In this document: piece by piece, positions 1-13,824 of the stretch
Numbering within the stretch: the first letter of the stretch is position 1
Layout: each line of letters starts with the position of its first letter
Assembly: GCA_029168955.1 (NCBI GenBank)
Contig: JAPDOI010001838.1
Coordinates: forward strand, 1 to 64,000
DNA: 64,000 bases
Origin: Aplectana chamaeleonis
Lineage: Eukaryota > Nematoda > Chromadorea > Rhabditida > Cosmocercidae
Reading direction: 5' to 3'
Translations under genes and position numbers: made by a program
Notes under the pieces: generated by a model
Told to the model about the DNA's origin: nothing
Seen by the model: the letters and a program-made list of their open reading frames with translations, nothing else
The model's database searches: none

Positions 1-572
1 GGTCTTCCAAACAAAAGAGGTTTGGTTGGCGTCAGAAACGTTCCAACAAAAGGGAACAATAGTTAAGTAGAATGAGGAGAGCCTACAAAAAGTGAACAAT
101 ATTTTCTGAGACTGATTTTCCTGGCCGATACTTCTTAACAGCGAAAGCAAACCGTTGCGGTGTTCTACACGAAAGCACTCTGTGGTTCTAAAAATAATCT
201 AGATTACGCGAGAACCGTTCAAATGTAAGTGCATATTAACCTAATACTTACCATCAGAATAGAAGATGATGCCAAAAACCCAGACGGACGGTTAGCTCCA
301 GTTGCTACGAGAAGCGAAACCAAATTGCAGCATCTAATGAGAGTATTTTCTTATAATCTCGTCAAAATTGAAGTCCATTCTTGGAAACCACTGAACTCTT
401 CCTCGTTAAATTTCACAACGGTTTGTTTTCGCTGTTAAGAAGTATCGGCCAGGAAAATCAGTCTCAGAAAATATTGTTCACTTTTTGTAGACTCCTCATT
501 CTACTTAACTATTGTTCCCTTTTTGTTGGAACGTTTCTGACGCCAAACAAACCTCTTCTGCTTGGAAGACCC
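1..572. mobile_element. Foldback / MITE-like element with about 154-bp inverted arms
   Basis: Bases 1-154 and 419-572 are inverted copies of each other, about 95% alike by eye, with small indels. The central spacer of about 265 bp is unrelated to the arms. The outer end of the left arm coincides with the window edge, so the element may extend beyond it. No transposase is visible in the spacer. The two short open frames here (229-438 and 381-650) cross the spacer/arm junction and resemble nothing I know. This is the structure of a non-autonomous terminal-inverted-repeat or foldback element; the superfamily cannot be assigned. Bases 573-718 hold nothing recognisable. Confidence 0.8.
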
Positions 573-718
573 CTTTTTGATAGAATTGTTCACTTTTCAT
601 TGATATTACGGAGTAATATCCCTGAAAAATCTTCAATATTTTTCGAATAGCATGGATTGCTATAATAATCAATGAGCATCAAACTTGTTGCGCGCGCTAC
701 AAATGAAGCGCTACTCAC

Positions 719-3037
719 TTTCCACGACGTCCTGATGACGTCACCAGATGCTTTATGCACTTGGCACGACCTTGGCACGACGTCCTGATGACGTCATCAG
801 ATGCTCTGTGTACTTTACATGACATCCTGATGACGTCTTCAGATGCCCTATGTACTTTACATGACATCCTGATGACGTCATCAGATGCCCTATGTACTGT
901 ACATGACATCCCGATGACGTCATCGGATGCCCTATGTACTTTACATGACATCCTGATGACGTCATCAGATGCCCTATGTACTTTACATGACATCCTGATG
1001 ACGTCATTAGATGCCCTATGTAATTTACATGACATCCTGTTGACGTCATCAGATGCCCTATGTACTTTACATGACATCCTGATGACGTCATCAGATGCCC
1101 TATGTACTTTACATGACATCCTGATGACGTCATCAGATGCCCTATGTACTTTACATGACATCCTGATGACGTCATCTGATGCCCTATGTACTTTAGATGA
1201 CACCCTGATGACGTCATCGGATGCCCTATGTACTTTACATGACATCCTGATGACGTCATCAGATGCCCTATGTACTTTAGATGACACCCTGATGACGTCA
1301 TCGGATGCCCTATGTACTTTACATGACATCCTGATGACGTCATCAGATGCCCTATGTACTTTACATGACATCCTGATGACGTCATTAGATGCCCTATGTA
1401 ATTTACATGACATCCCGATGACGTCATCGGATGCCCTATGTACTTTACATGACATCCTGATGACGTCATCAGATGCCCTATGTACTTTGCATGACATCCT
1501 GATGACGTCATCAGATGCCCTATGTACTTTACATGACATCCTGATGACGTCATTAGATGCCCTATGTAATTTACATGACATCCTGTTGACGTCATCAGAT
1601 GCCCTATGTACTTTAGATGACACCCTGATGACGTCATCGGATGCCCTATGTACTTTACATGACATCCTGATGACGTCATTAGATGCCCTATGTAATTTAG
1701 ATGACACCCTGATGACGTCATCGGATGCCCTATGTACTTTGCATGACATCCTGATGACGTCATCAGATGCCCTATGTACTTTACATGACATCCTGATGAC
1801 GTCATCAGATGCCCTATGTACTTTACATGACATCCTGATGACGTCATCTGATGCCCTATGTACTTTAGATGACATTTCTGATGACGTCATCGGATGCCCT
1901 ATGTACTTTACATGACATCCTGATGACGTCATCAGATGCCCTATGTACTTTATATGACACCCTGATGACGTCATCAGATGCCCTATGTACTTTAGATGAC
2001 ACCCTGATGACGTCATCGGATGCCCTATGTACTTTACATGACATCCTGATGACGTCATCAGATGCCCTATGTACTTTAGATGACACCCTGATGACGTCAT
2101 CGGATGCCCTATGTACTTTACATGACATCCTGATGACGTCATCAGATGCCCTATGTACTTTATATGACACCCTGATGACGTCATCAGATGCCCTATGTAC
2201 TTTAGATGACACCCTGATGACGTCATCGGATGCCCCATGTACTTTACATGACATCCTGATGACGTCATCAGATGCCCTATGTACTTTAGATGACACCCTG
2301 ATGACGTCATCGGATGCCCCATGTACTTTACATGACATCCTGATGACGTCATCAGATGCCCTATGTACTTTACATGACATCCTGATGACGTCATCAGATG
2401 CCCTATGTACTTTAGATGACACCCTGATGACGTCATCGGATGCCCTATGTACTTTATATGACATCCTGATGACGTCATCAGATGCCCTATGTACTTTATA
2501 TGACACCCTGATGACGTCATCAGATGCCCTATGTACTTTAGATGACACCCTGATGACGTCATCGGATGCCCCATGTACTTTACATGACATCCTGATGACG
2601 TCATCAGATGCCCTATGTACTTTAGATGACACCCTGATGACGTCATCGGATGCCCCATGTACTTTACATGACATCCTGATGACGTCATCAGATGCCCTAT
2701 GTACTTTACATGACATCCTGATGACGTCATCAGATGCCCTATGTACTTTACATGACATCCTGATGACGTCATCTGATGCCCTATGTACTTTAGATGACAC
2801 CCTGATGACGTCATCGGATGCCCTATGTACTTTACATGACATCCTGATGACGTCATCAGATGCCCTATGTACTTTACATGACATCCTGATGACGTCATCT
2901 GATGCCCTATGTACTTTAGATGACACCCTGATGACGTCATCGGATGCCCTATGTACTTTACATGACATCCTGATGACGTCATCAGATGCCCTATGTACTT
3001 TATATGACACCCTGATGACGTCATCAGATGCCCTATG
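719..3037. repeat. 42-bp tandem satellite with one TGACGTCA palindrome per unit
   Basis: About 54-55 head-to-tail units of 42 bp. Each contains TGATGACGTCATC or a close variant, and nearly all keep the palindrome TGACGTCA, the consensus CRE site of CREB/ATF bZIP proteins (established for that octamer; function here is inference). Units differ at a few diagnostic positions (TTTACATGACATCC, TTTAGATGACACCC, TTTATATGACACCC; CAGATGCC against CGGATGCC). The same ordered series recurs 336 bp apart (2161 and 2497), which is an eight-unit higher-order repeat. Because 42 is a multiple of three and no frame holds a stop, long open frames appear on both strands. A 1-bp insertion near 1875 shifts them. 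I regard these frames as artefacts. The first two units are degenerate, and the array abuts the 145-bp satellite directly. Confidence 0.95.
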
Positions 3038-5680
3038 TATCGAAAAGTATAGCCTACGACGTGTTTTAGCGATTTGATCTACCAACTGATAATATCACAT
3101 GATATGATAAGCAGTAAGAAGTAAAGTAGTTGTTGTGAAACAGTAAGTAACAAAGTTGTTAGTCACTTTCCCTGTTCCTTCCCATCGAAAAGTACAGCCT
3201 ACGACGTGTTTTAGCGAGTTGATCTACCATGTTATAATATCACATGATATGATAAGCAGTAAGAAGTAAAGTAGTGAATGTGAAACAGTAAGTAACAAAC
3301 TTGTTAGTCACTTTCTCTGTCCCTCCCCATCGAAAAGTACAGCCTACGACGTGTTTTAGCGAGTTGATCTACCATGTTATAATATCACATGATATGATAA
3401 GCAGTAAGAAGTAAAGTAGTGAATGTGAAACAGTAAGAAACAAACTTGTTAGTCACTTTCTCTGTCCCTCCCCATCGAAAAGTATAGCCTACGACGTGTT
3501 TTAGCGAGTTGATCTACCAACTGATAATATCACATGATATGATAAGCAGTAAGAAGTAAAGTAGTGAATGTGAAACAGTAAGAAACAAACTTGTTAGTCA
3601 CTTTCTCTGTCCCTCCCCATCGAAAAGTATAGCCTACGACGTGTTTTAGCGAGTTGATCTACCAACTTATAATATCACATGATATGATAAGCAGTGAGAA
3701 GTAAAGTAGTTGTTGTGAAACAGTAAGTAACAAACTTGTTAGTCACTTTCTCTGTCCCTCCCCATCAAAAAATACAGCCTACGACGTGTTTTAGCGAGTT
3801 GATCTACCAACTGGATAATATCACATGATATGATAAGCACTGAGAAGTAAAGTAGTTGTTGTGAAACAGTAAGAAACAATCTTGTTAGTCACTTTCTCTG
3901 TCCCTCCCCATCGAAAAGTACAGCCTACGACGTGTTTTAGCGAGTTTATCTACCAACTTATAATATCACATGATATGATAAGCAGTGAGAAGTAAAGTAG
4001 TTGTTGTGAAACAGTAAGTAACAAACATGTTAGTCACTTTCTCTGTCCCTCCCCATCAAAAAATACAGCCTACGACGTGTTTTAGCGAGTTGATCTACCA
4101 ACTGATAATATCACATGATATGATAAGCAGTGAGAAGTAAAGTAGTTGTTGTGAAACAGTAAGAAACAAACTTGTTAGTCACTTTCTCTGTCCCTCCCCA
4201 TCGAAAAGTACAGCCTACGACGTGTTTTAGCGAGTTTATCTACCAACTTATAATATCACATGATATGATAAGCAGTGAGAAGTAAAGTAGTTGTTGTGAA
4301 ACAGTAAGTAACAAACTTGTTAGTCACTTTCTCTGTCCCTCCCCATCGAAAAGTACAGCCTACGACGTGTTTTAGCGAGTTTATCTACCAACTTATAATA
4401 TCACATGATATGATAAGCAGTGAGAAGTAAAGTAGTTGTTGTGAAACAGTAAGTAACAAACTTGTTAGTCACTTTCTCTGTCCCTCCCCATCAAAAAATA
4501 CAGCCTACGACGTGTTTTAGCGAGTTGATCTACCAACTGATAATATCACATGATATGATAAGCAGTGAGAAGTAAAGTAGTTGTTGTGAAACAGTAAGAA
4601 ACAAACTAGTTAGTCACTTTCTCTGTCCCTCCCCATCGAAAAGTATAGCCTACGACGTGTTTTAGCGAGTTGACCTACCAACTGATAATATCACATGATA
4701 TGATAAGCAGTAAGAAGTAAAGTAGTGAATGTGAAACAGTAAGAAACAAACTTGTTAGTCACTTTCCCTGTCCCTTCCCATCGAAAAGTATAGCCTACGC
4801 CGTGTTTTAGCGAGTTGATCTACCAACTTATAATATCACATGATATGATAAGCAGTAAGAAGTAAAGTAGTGAATGTGAAACAGTAAGAAACAAACTTGT
4901 TAGTCACTTTCTCTGTCCCTTCCCATCGAAAAGTATAGCCTACGACGTGTTTTAGCGAGTTGATCTACCATGTTATAATATCACATGATATGATAAGCAG
5001 TAAGAAGTAAAGTAGTGAATGTGAAACAGTAAGAAACAAACTTGTTAGTCACTTTCCCTGTCCCTTCCCATCGAAAAGTATAGCCTACGCCGTGTTTTAG
5101 CGAGTTGATCTACCAACTTATAATATCACATGATATGATAAGCAGTAAGAAGTAAAGTAGTGAATGTGAAACAGTAAGAAACAAACTTGTTAGTCACTTT
5201 CTCTGTCCCTTCCCATCGAAAAGTATAGCCTACGACGTGTTTTAGCGAGTTGATCTACCAACTGATAATATCACATGATATGATAAGCAGTAAGAAGTAA
5301 AGTAGTGAGTGTGAAACAGTAAGAAACAAACTTGTTAGTCACTTTCTCTGTCCCTCCCCATCAAAAAATACAGCCTACGACGTGTTTTAGCGAGTTGATC
5401 TACCAACTGATAATATCACATGATATGATAAGCAGTAAGAAGTAAAGTAGTGAGTGCGAAACAGTAAGAAACAAACTTGTTAGTCACTTTCTCTGTCCCT
5501 CCCCATCAAAAAGTACAGCCTACGACGTGTTTTAGCGAGTTGATCTACCAACTGATCATATCACATGATATGATAAGCAGTAAGAAGTAAAGTATTTAAT
5601 GTGAAACAGTAAGTAACAAACTTGTTAGTCACTTCCACTGTCTCTTCCCATCGAAACGTACAGCCTACGACGTGTTTAAG

Positions 5681-6106
5681 CGATTTGGTCTACCAACTGA
5701 TAAAATCACTTGATATGATAAGTAGTAAAAGGTGAAGTAGTTAATGTTAAAGTAAGTGAGTAGGTAATCATATCTGTCCACATACCAACTTACCTACCTG
5801 CCCAACTGATCGCCTGCGACCACTGGCAGTGGCTAGTGGCAGGAACGAGGAACAGGACACGAGGGACGCGTTACAAGAAAAAACGCGATTTTTAGCTAAG
5901 CTTCCGCCGATCTAACTTTGTTAATTTTCAATCGATTTGGCTCAAATTTTGTCAGCGGGTGTCTTCTAGACTCTCTCACTTATATCCAGAAGGAAATCTC
6001 TAGAAAATTTGTTTTACAGGTTTTCTTAACTACTTTACCAAAATCTGAGTGATCACAAGAGCCAGGCAAAACCAAACCTCTCCAGCCGATTCGCGGCTGG
6101 AGCGAT
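5681..6106. repeat. Satellite L segment, copy 1
   Basis: Diverges from the monomer after CGTGTTTAAGCGATTTGG and continues into sequence not found in monomers: a run around CCACTGGCAGTGG, then ACGCGATTTTTAGC, and a closing stem in which CTCCAGCCG pairs with CGGCTGGAG around a 5-nt loop. It then returns to the monomer at TATCACATGATATG. No open frame of note. Confidence 0.9.
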
Positions 6107-6518
6107 AGTATCACATGATATGATAAGCAGTAAGAAGAAAAGTAGTGAATGTGAAACAGTAAGAAACAAACTTGTTAGTCACTTTCTCTGTCCCTTCCCA
6201 TCGAAAAGTATAGCCTACGACGTTTTAGCGAGTTGATCTACCAACTGATAATATCACATGATATGATAAGCAGTAAGAAGTAAAGTAGTTGTTGTGAAAC
6301 AGTAAGTAACAAACTTGTTAGTCACTTTCTCTCTCCCTCCCCATCGAAAAGTATAGCCTACGACGTGTTTTAGCGAGTTGATCTACCAACTGATAATATC
6401 ACATGATATGATAAGCAGTAAGAAGTAAAGTAGTTGTTGTGAAACAGTAAGTAACAAAGTTGTTAGTCACTTTCCCTGTTCCTTCCCATCGAAAAGTACA
6501 GCCTACGACGTGTTTAAG

Positions 6519-6952
6519 CGATTTGGTCTACCAACTGATAAAATCACTTGATATGATAAGTAGTAAAAGGTGAAGTAGTTAATGTTAAAGTAAGTGAGTA
6601 GGTAATCATATCTGTCCACATACCAACTTACCTACCTGCCCAACTGATCGCCTGCGACCACTGGCAGTGGCTAGTGGCAGGAACGAGGAACGAGGAACAG
6701 ATGATATGAGGGACGCGTTACAAGAAAAACGCGATTTTTAGCTAAGCTTCCGCCGATCTAACTTTGTTAATTTTCAATCGATTTGGCTCAAATTTTGTCA
6801 GCGGGTGTCTTCTAGACTCTCTCACTTATATCCAGAAGGAAATCTCTAGAAAATTTGTTTTACAGGTTTTCTTAACTACTTTACCAAAATCTGAGTGATC
6901 CCCTCACAAGGGCAGAATTAAACCTCTCCAGCCGATTCGCGGCTGGAGCGAT
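6519..6952. repeat. Satellite L segment, copy 2
   Basis: Same layout as copy 1. The stretch before the closing stem reads CCCTCACAAGGGCAGAATTA here, unlike the ACAAGAGCCAGGC of most copies. The stem itself (CTCCAGCCG / CGGCTGGAG) is unchanged. Confidence 0.9.
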
Positions 6953-7798
6953 AATATCACATGATATGATAAGCAGTAAGAAGAAAAGTAGTGAATGTGA
7001 AACAGTAAGAAACAAACTTGTTAGTCACTTTCTCTGTCCCTTCCCATCGAAAAGTATAGCCTACGACGTGTTTTAGCCAGTTGATCCACCATGTTATAAT
7101 ATCACATGATATGATAAGCAGTAAGAAGTAAAGTAGTGAATGTGAAACAGTAAGAAACAAACTTGTTAGTCACTTTCCCTGTCCCTTCCCATCGAAAAGT
7201 ATAGCCTACGCCGTGTTTTAGTGAGTTGACCTACCAACTTATAATATCACATGATATGATAAGCAGTAAGAAGTAAAGTAGTGAATGTGAAACAGTAAGA
7301 AACAAAGTTGTTAGTCACTTTCTCTGTCCCTCCCATCAAAAATACAGCCTACGACGTGTTTTAGCGAGTTGATCTACCAACTGATAATATCACATGATAT
7401 GATAAGCAGTAAGAAGTAAAGTAGTTGTTGTGAAACAGTAAGTAACAAACTTGTTAGTCACTTTCTCTGTCCCTCGCCATCGAAAAGTATAGCCTACGAC
7501 GTGTTCTAGCGAGTTGATCTACCAACTGATAATATCACATGATATGATAAGCAGTGAGAAGTAAAGTAGTGAGTGCGAAACAGTAAGAAACAAACTTGTT
7601 AGTCACTTTCTCTGTCCCTTCCCATCAAAAAGTACAGCGTACGACGTGTTTTAGCGAGTTGATCTACCAACTGATAATATCACATGATATGATAAGCAGT
7701 AAGAAGTAAAGTATTTAATGTGAAACAGTAAGTAACAAACTTGTTAGTCACTTCCACTGTCTCTTCCCATCGAAACGTACAGCCTACGACGTGTTTAA

Positions 7799-8232
7799 GC
7801 GATTTGGTCTACCAACTGATAAAATCACTTGATATGATAAGTAGTAAAAGGTGAAGTAGTTAATGTTAAAGTAAGTGAGTAGGTAATCATATCTGTCCAC
7901 ATACCAACTTACCTACCTGCCCAACTGATCGCCTGCGACCACTGGCAGTGGCTAGTGGCAGGAACGAGGAACGAGGAACAGGACACGAGGGACGCGTTAC
8001 AAGAAAAAACGCGATTTTTAGCTAAGCTTCCGCCGATCTAACTTTGTTAATTTTCAATCGATTTGGCTCAAATTTTGTCAGCGGGTATCTTCTAGACTCT
8101 CTCACTTATATCCAGAAGGAAATCTCTAGAAAATTTGTTTTACAGGTTTTCTTAACTACTTTACCAAAATCTGAGTGATCACAAGAGCCAGGCAAAACCA
8201 AACCTCTCCAGCCGATTCGCGGCTGGAGCGAT
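7799..8232. repeat. Satellite L segment, copy 3
   Basis: As copy 1, with GAACGAGGAACGAGGAACAGG (one extra GAACGAG unit) after the CCACTG stem and AGCGGGTATC instead of AGCGGGTGTC. Copy 6 shares the AGCGGGTATC variant, which supports copies 3 and 6 being equivalent positions of the higher-order repeat. Confidence 0.9.
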
Positions 8233-10962
8233 AGTATCACATGATATGATAAGCAGTAAGAAGTAAAGTAGTGAGTGTGAAACAGTAAGAAACAAAGTTG
8301 TTAGTCACTTTCTCTGTCCCTCCCCATCAAAAAATACAGCCTACGACGTGTTTTAGCGAGTTGATCTACCAACTGATAATATCACATGATATGATAAGCA
8401 GTAAGAAGTAAAGTAGTTGTTGTGAAACAGTAAGTAACAAACTTGTTAGTCACTTTCTCTGTCCCTCCCCATCGAAAAGTATAGCCTACGACGTGTTCTA
8501 GCGAGTTGATCTACCAACTGATAATATCACATGATATGATAAGCAGTGAGAAGTAAAGTAGTTGTTGTGAAACAGTAAGTAACAAAGTTGTTAGTCACTT
8601 TCCCTGTTCCTTTCCATCGAAAAGTACAGCCTACGACGTGTTTTAGCGAGTTGGTCTACCAACTGATAATATCACATGATATGATAAGCAGTAAGAAGTA
8701 AAGTAGTGAATGTGAAACAGTAAGTAACAAACTTGTTAGTCACTTTCTCTGTCCCTCTCCATCGAAAAGTACAGCCTACGACGTGTTTTAGCGAGTTGAT
8801 CTACCAACTTATAATATCACATGATATGATAAGCAGTAAGAAGTAAAGTAGTGAATGTGAAACAGTAAGAAACAAACTTGTTAGTCACTTTCTCTGTCCC
8901 TCCCCATCGAAAAGTATAGCCTACGACGTGTTTTAGCGAGTTGATCTACCAACTGATAATATCACAGGATATGATAAGCAGTAAGAAGTAAAGTAGTGAA
9001 TGTGAAACAGTAAGAAACAAACTTGTTAGTCACTTTCTCTGTCCCTCCCCATTGAAAAGTATAGCCTACGACGTGTTTTAGCGAGTTGATCTACCAACTG
9101 ATAATATCGCATGATATGATAAGCAGTGAGAAGTAAAGTAGTTGTTGTGAAACAGTAAGTAACAAAGTTGTTAGTCACTTTCCCTGTTCCTTTCCATCGA
9201 AAAGTACAGCCTACGACGTGTTTTAGCGAGTTGATCTACCAACTTATAATATCACATGATATGATAAGCAGTAAGAAGTAAAGTAGTGAATGTGAAACAG
9301 TAAGAAACAAACTTGTTAGTCACTTTCTCTGTCCCTCCCCATCGAAAAGTATAGCCTACGACGTGTTTTAGCGAGTTGATCTACCAACTGATAATATCAC
9401 AGGATATGATAAGCAGTAAGAAGTAAAGTAGTGAATGTGAAACAGTAAGAAACAAACTTGTTAGTCACTTTCTCTGTCCCTCCCCATCGAAAAGTATAGC
9501 CTACGACGTGTTTTAGCGAGTTGATCTACCAACTGATAATATCACATGATATGATAAGCAGTAAGAAGTAAAGTAGTGAGTGTGAAACAGTAAGAAACAA
9601 ACTTGTTAGTCACTTTCTCTGTCCCTCCCATCGAAAAGTATAGCCTACGACGTGTTTTAGCGAGTTGATCTACCAACTGATAATATCACATGATATGATA
9701 AGCAGTAAGAAGTAAAGTAGTGAATGCGAAACAGTAAGAAACAAACTTGTTAGTCACTTTCTCTGTCCCTCCCCATCGAAAAGTATAGCCTACGACGTGT
9801 TTTAGCGAGTTGATCTACCAACTGATAATATCACATGATATGATAAGCAGTAAGAAGTAAAGTAGTGAGTGTGAAACAGTAAGAAACAAACTTGTTAGTC
9901 ACTTTCTCTGTCCCTCCCCATCAAAAAGTATAGCCTACGACGTGTTTTAGCGAGTTGATCTACCAACTGATAATATCACATGATATGATAAGCAGTAAGA
10001 AGTAAAGTAGTGAGTGTGAAACAGTAAGAAACAAACTTGTTAGTCACTTTCTCTGTCCCTCCCCATTGAAAAGTATAGCCTACGACGTGTTTTAGCGAGT
10101 TGATCTACCAACTGATAATATCGCATGATATGATAAGCAGTAAGAAGTAAAGTAGTGAGTGTGAAACAGTAAGAAACAAACTTGTTAGTCACTTTCTCTG
10201 TCCCTCCCCATCAAAAAGTATAGCCTACGACGTGTTTTAGCGAGTTGATCTACCAACTGATAATATCACATGATATGATAAGCAGTAAGAAGTAAAGTAG
10301 TGAGTGTGAAACAGTAAGAAACAAACTTGTTAGTCACTTTCTCTGTCCCTCCCATCAAAAAGTATAGCCTACGACGTGTTTTAGCGAGTTGATCTACCAA
10401 CTGATAATATCACATGATATGATAAGCAGTAAGAAGTAAAGTAGTGAATGTGAAACAGTAAGAAACAAACTTGTTAGTCACTTTCTCTGTCCCTCCCCAT
10501 CGAAAAGTATAGCCTACGACGTGTTTTAGCGAGTTGATCTACCAACTGATAATATCACATGATATGATAAGCAGTAAGAAGTAAAGTAGTGAGTGTGAAA
10601 CAGTAAGAAACAAACTTGTTAGTCACTTTCTCTGTCCCTCCCCATCAAAAAATACAGCCTACGACGTGTTTTAGCGAGTTGATCTACCAACTGATAATAT
10701 CACATGATATGATAAGCAGTAAGAAGTAAAGTAGTTGTTGTGAAACAGTAAGAAACAAACTTGTTAGTCACTTTCTCTCTCCCTCCCCATCAAAAAGTAC
10801 AGCCTACGACGTGTTTTAGCGAGTTGATCTTCCAACTGATAATATCACATGATATGATAAGCAGTAAGAAGTAAAGTATTTAATGTGAAACAGTAAGTAA
10901 CAAACTTGTTAGTCACTTCCACTGTCTCTTCCCATCGAAACGTACGGCCTACGACGTGTTTA

Positions 10963-11406
10963 AGCGATTTGGTCTACCAACTGATAAAATCACTTGATAT
11001 GATAAGTAGTAAAAGGTGAAGTAGTTAATGTTAAAGTAAGTGAGTAGGTAATCATATCTATCCACATACCAACTTACCTACCTGCCCAACTGATCGCCTG
11101 CGACCACTGTTTTAGCAGTGGCTGAGTGGCAGGAACGAGGAACGGGATCACATGATATGATAAGCGTTACAAGAAGAAAACGCGATTTTTAGCTAAGCTT
11201 CCGCCGATCTAACTTTGTTAGTCATTTTCAATCGATTTGGCTCAAATTTTGTCAGCGGGTGTCTTCTAGACTCTCTCACTTATATCCAGAAGGAAATCTC
11301 TAGAAAATTTGTTTTACAGGTTTTCTTAACTACTTTACCAAAATCTGAGTGATCACAAGTGCCAGGCAAAACCAAACCTCTTCAGCCGATTCGCGGCTGG
11401 AGCGAT
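10963..11406. repeat. Satellite L segment, copy 4 (variant inner stem)
   Basis: The inner stem reads CCACTG-TTTTAG-CAGTGG, so the loop is enlarged while both stem halves are kept. The next part is replaced by a piece of the monomer (ATCACATGATATGATAAGCG). The closing stem has CTTCAGCCG, which still pairs if G-U wobble is allowed. This copy looks like a recombinant between L and the monomer. Confidence 0.88.
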
Positions 11407-12108
11407 AATATCACATGATATGATAAGCAGTAAGAAGTAAAGTAGTGAATGTGAAACGGTAAGAAACGAACTTGTTAGTCACTTTCTCTGTCCCTCCGCA
11501 TCAAAAAGTACAGCCTACGACGTGTTTTAGCGAGTTGATCTACCAACTGATAATATCACATGATATGATAAGCAGTAAGAAGTAAAGTAGTTGTTGTGAA
11601 ACAGTAAGTAACAAACTTGTTAGTAACTTTCTCTGTCCCTCCCCATCGAAAAGTATAGCCTACGACGTGTTTTAGCGAGTTGATCTACCAACTGATAATA
11701 TCACATGATATGATAAGCAGTAAGAAGTAAAGTAGTTGTTGTGAAACAGTAAGTAAGAAACTTGTTAGTCACTTTCTCTGTCCCTCCCCATCGAAAAGTA
11801 TAGCCTACGACGTTTTAGCGAGTTGATCTACCAACTGATAATATCACATGATATGATAAGCAGTAAGAAGTAAAGTAGTTGTTGTGAAACAGTAAGTAAC
11901 AAACTTGTTAGTCACTTTCTCTCTCCCTCCCCATCGAAAAGTATAGCCTACGACGTGTTTTAGCGAGTTGATCTACCAACTGATAATATCACATGATATG
12001 ATAAGCAGTAAGAAGTAAAGTAGTTGTTGTGAAACAGTAAGTAACAAACTTGTTAGTCACTTCCACTGTCTCTTCCCATCGAAACGTACAGCCTACGACG
12101 TGTTTAAG

Positions 12109-12541
12109 CGATTTGGTCTACCAACTGATAAAATCACTTGATATGATAAGTAGTAAAAGGTGAAGTAGTTAATGTTAAAGTAAGTGAGTAGGTAATCATA
12201 TCTATCCACATACCAACTTACCTACCTGCCCAACTGATCGCCTGCGACCACTGGCAGTGGCTAGTGGCAGGAACGAGGAACGAGGAACAGGACACGAGGG
12301 ACGCGTTACAAGAAAAAACGCGATTTTTAGCTAAGCTTCCGCCGATCTAACTTTGTTAATTTTCAATCGATTTGGCTCAAATTTTGTCAGCGGGTGTCTT
12401 CTAGACTCTCTCACTTATATCCAGAAGGAAATCTCTAGAAAATTTGTTTTACAGGTTTTCTTAACTACTTTACCAAAATCTGAGTGATCACAAGAGCCAG
12501 GCAAAACCAAACCTCTCCAGCCGATTCGCGGCTGGAGCGAT
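12109..12541. repeat. Satellite L segment, copy 5
   Basis: Canonical L segment with intact inner (CCACTG/CAGTGG) and closing (CTCCAGCCG/CGGCTGGAG) stems. It occupies the position equivalent to copy 2 in the preceding higher-order repeat. Confidence 0.9.
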
Positions 12542-13388
12542 AGTATCACATGATATGATAAGCAGTAAGAAGAAAAGTAGTGAATGTGAAACAGTAAGAA
12601 ACAAACTTGTTAGTCACTTTCTCTGTCCCTTCCCATCGAAAAGTATAGCCTACGACGTGTTTTAGCGAGTTGATCTACCATGTTATAATATCACATGATA
12701 TGATAAGCAGTAAGAAGTAAAGTAGTGAATGTGAAACAGTAAGAAACAAACTTGTTAGTCACTTTCCCTGTCCCTTCCCATCGAAAAGTATAGCCTACGC
12801 CGTGTTTTAGCGAGTTGATCTACCAACTTATAATATCACATGATATGATAAGCAGTAAGAAGTAAAGTAGTGAATGTGAAACAGTAAGAAACAAAGTTGT
12901 TAGTCACTTTCTCTGTCCCTCCCCATCAAAAAATACAGCCTACGACGTGTTTTAGCGAGTTGATCTACCAACTGATAATATCACATGATATGATAAGCAG
13001 TAAGAAGTAAAGTAGTTGTTGTGAAACAGTAAGTAACAAACTTGTTAGTCACTTTCTCTGTCCCTCCCCATCGAAAAGTATAGCCTACGACGTGTTCTAG
13101 CGAGTTGATCTACCAACTGATAATATCACATGATATGATAAGCAGTGAGAAGTAAAGTAGTGAGTGCGAAACAGTAAGAAACAAACTTGTTGGTCACTTT
13201 CTCTGTCCCTTCCCATCAAAAAGTACAGCGTACGACGTGTTTTAGCGAGTTGATCTACCAACTGATAATATCACATGATATGATAAGCAGTAAGAAGTAA
13301 AGTATTTAATGTGAAACAGTAAGTAACAAACTTGTTAGTCACTTCCACTGTCTCTTCCCATCGAAACGTACAGCCTACGACGTGTTTA

Positions 13389-13824
13389 AGCGATTTGGTC
13401 TACCAACTGATAAAATCACTTGATATGATAAGTAGTAAAAGGTGAAGTAGTTAATGTTAAAGTAAGTGAGTAGGTAATCATATCTGTCCACATACCAACT
13501 TACCTACCTGCCCAACTGATCGCCTGCGACCACTGGCAGTGGCTAGTGGCAGGAACGAGGAACGAGGAACAGGACACGAGGGACGCGTTACAAGAAAAAA
13601 CGCGATTTTTAGCTAAGCTTCCGCCGATCTAACTTTGTTAATTTTCAATCGATTTGGCTCAAATTTTGTCAGCGGGTATCTTCTAGACTCTCTCACTTAT
13701 ATCCAGAAGGAAATCTCTAGAAAATTTGTTTTACAGGTTTTCTTAACTACTTTACCAAAATCTGAGTGATCACAAGAGCCAGGCAAAACCAAAACCTCTC
13801 CAGCCGATTCGCGGCTGGAGCGAT
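13389..13824. repeat. Satellite L segment, copy 6
   Basis: Canonical. It shares the AGCGGGTATC variant with copy 3, about 5.6 kb away, as expected for equivalent positions of a higher-order repeat. Confidence 0.9.

Noticed and set aside
715..3085. Very long open frames on both strands (up to 769 codons) with 14-residue repeats such as MTSSGCHVKYIGHL
   Set aside because: The 42-nt unit is a multiple of three without stops, so frames stay open automatically on both strands. There is no start context, splice structure or codon bias to favour one, and the translated repeats resemble no protein.
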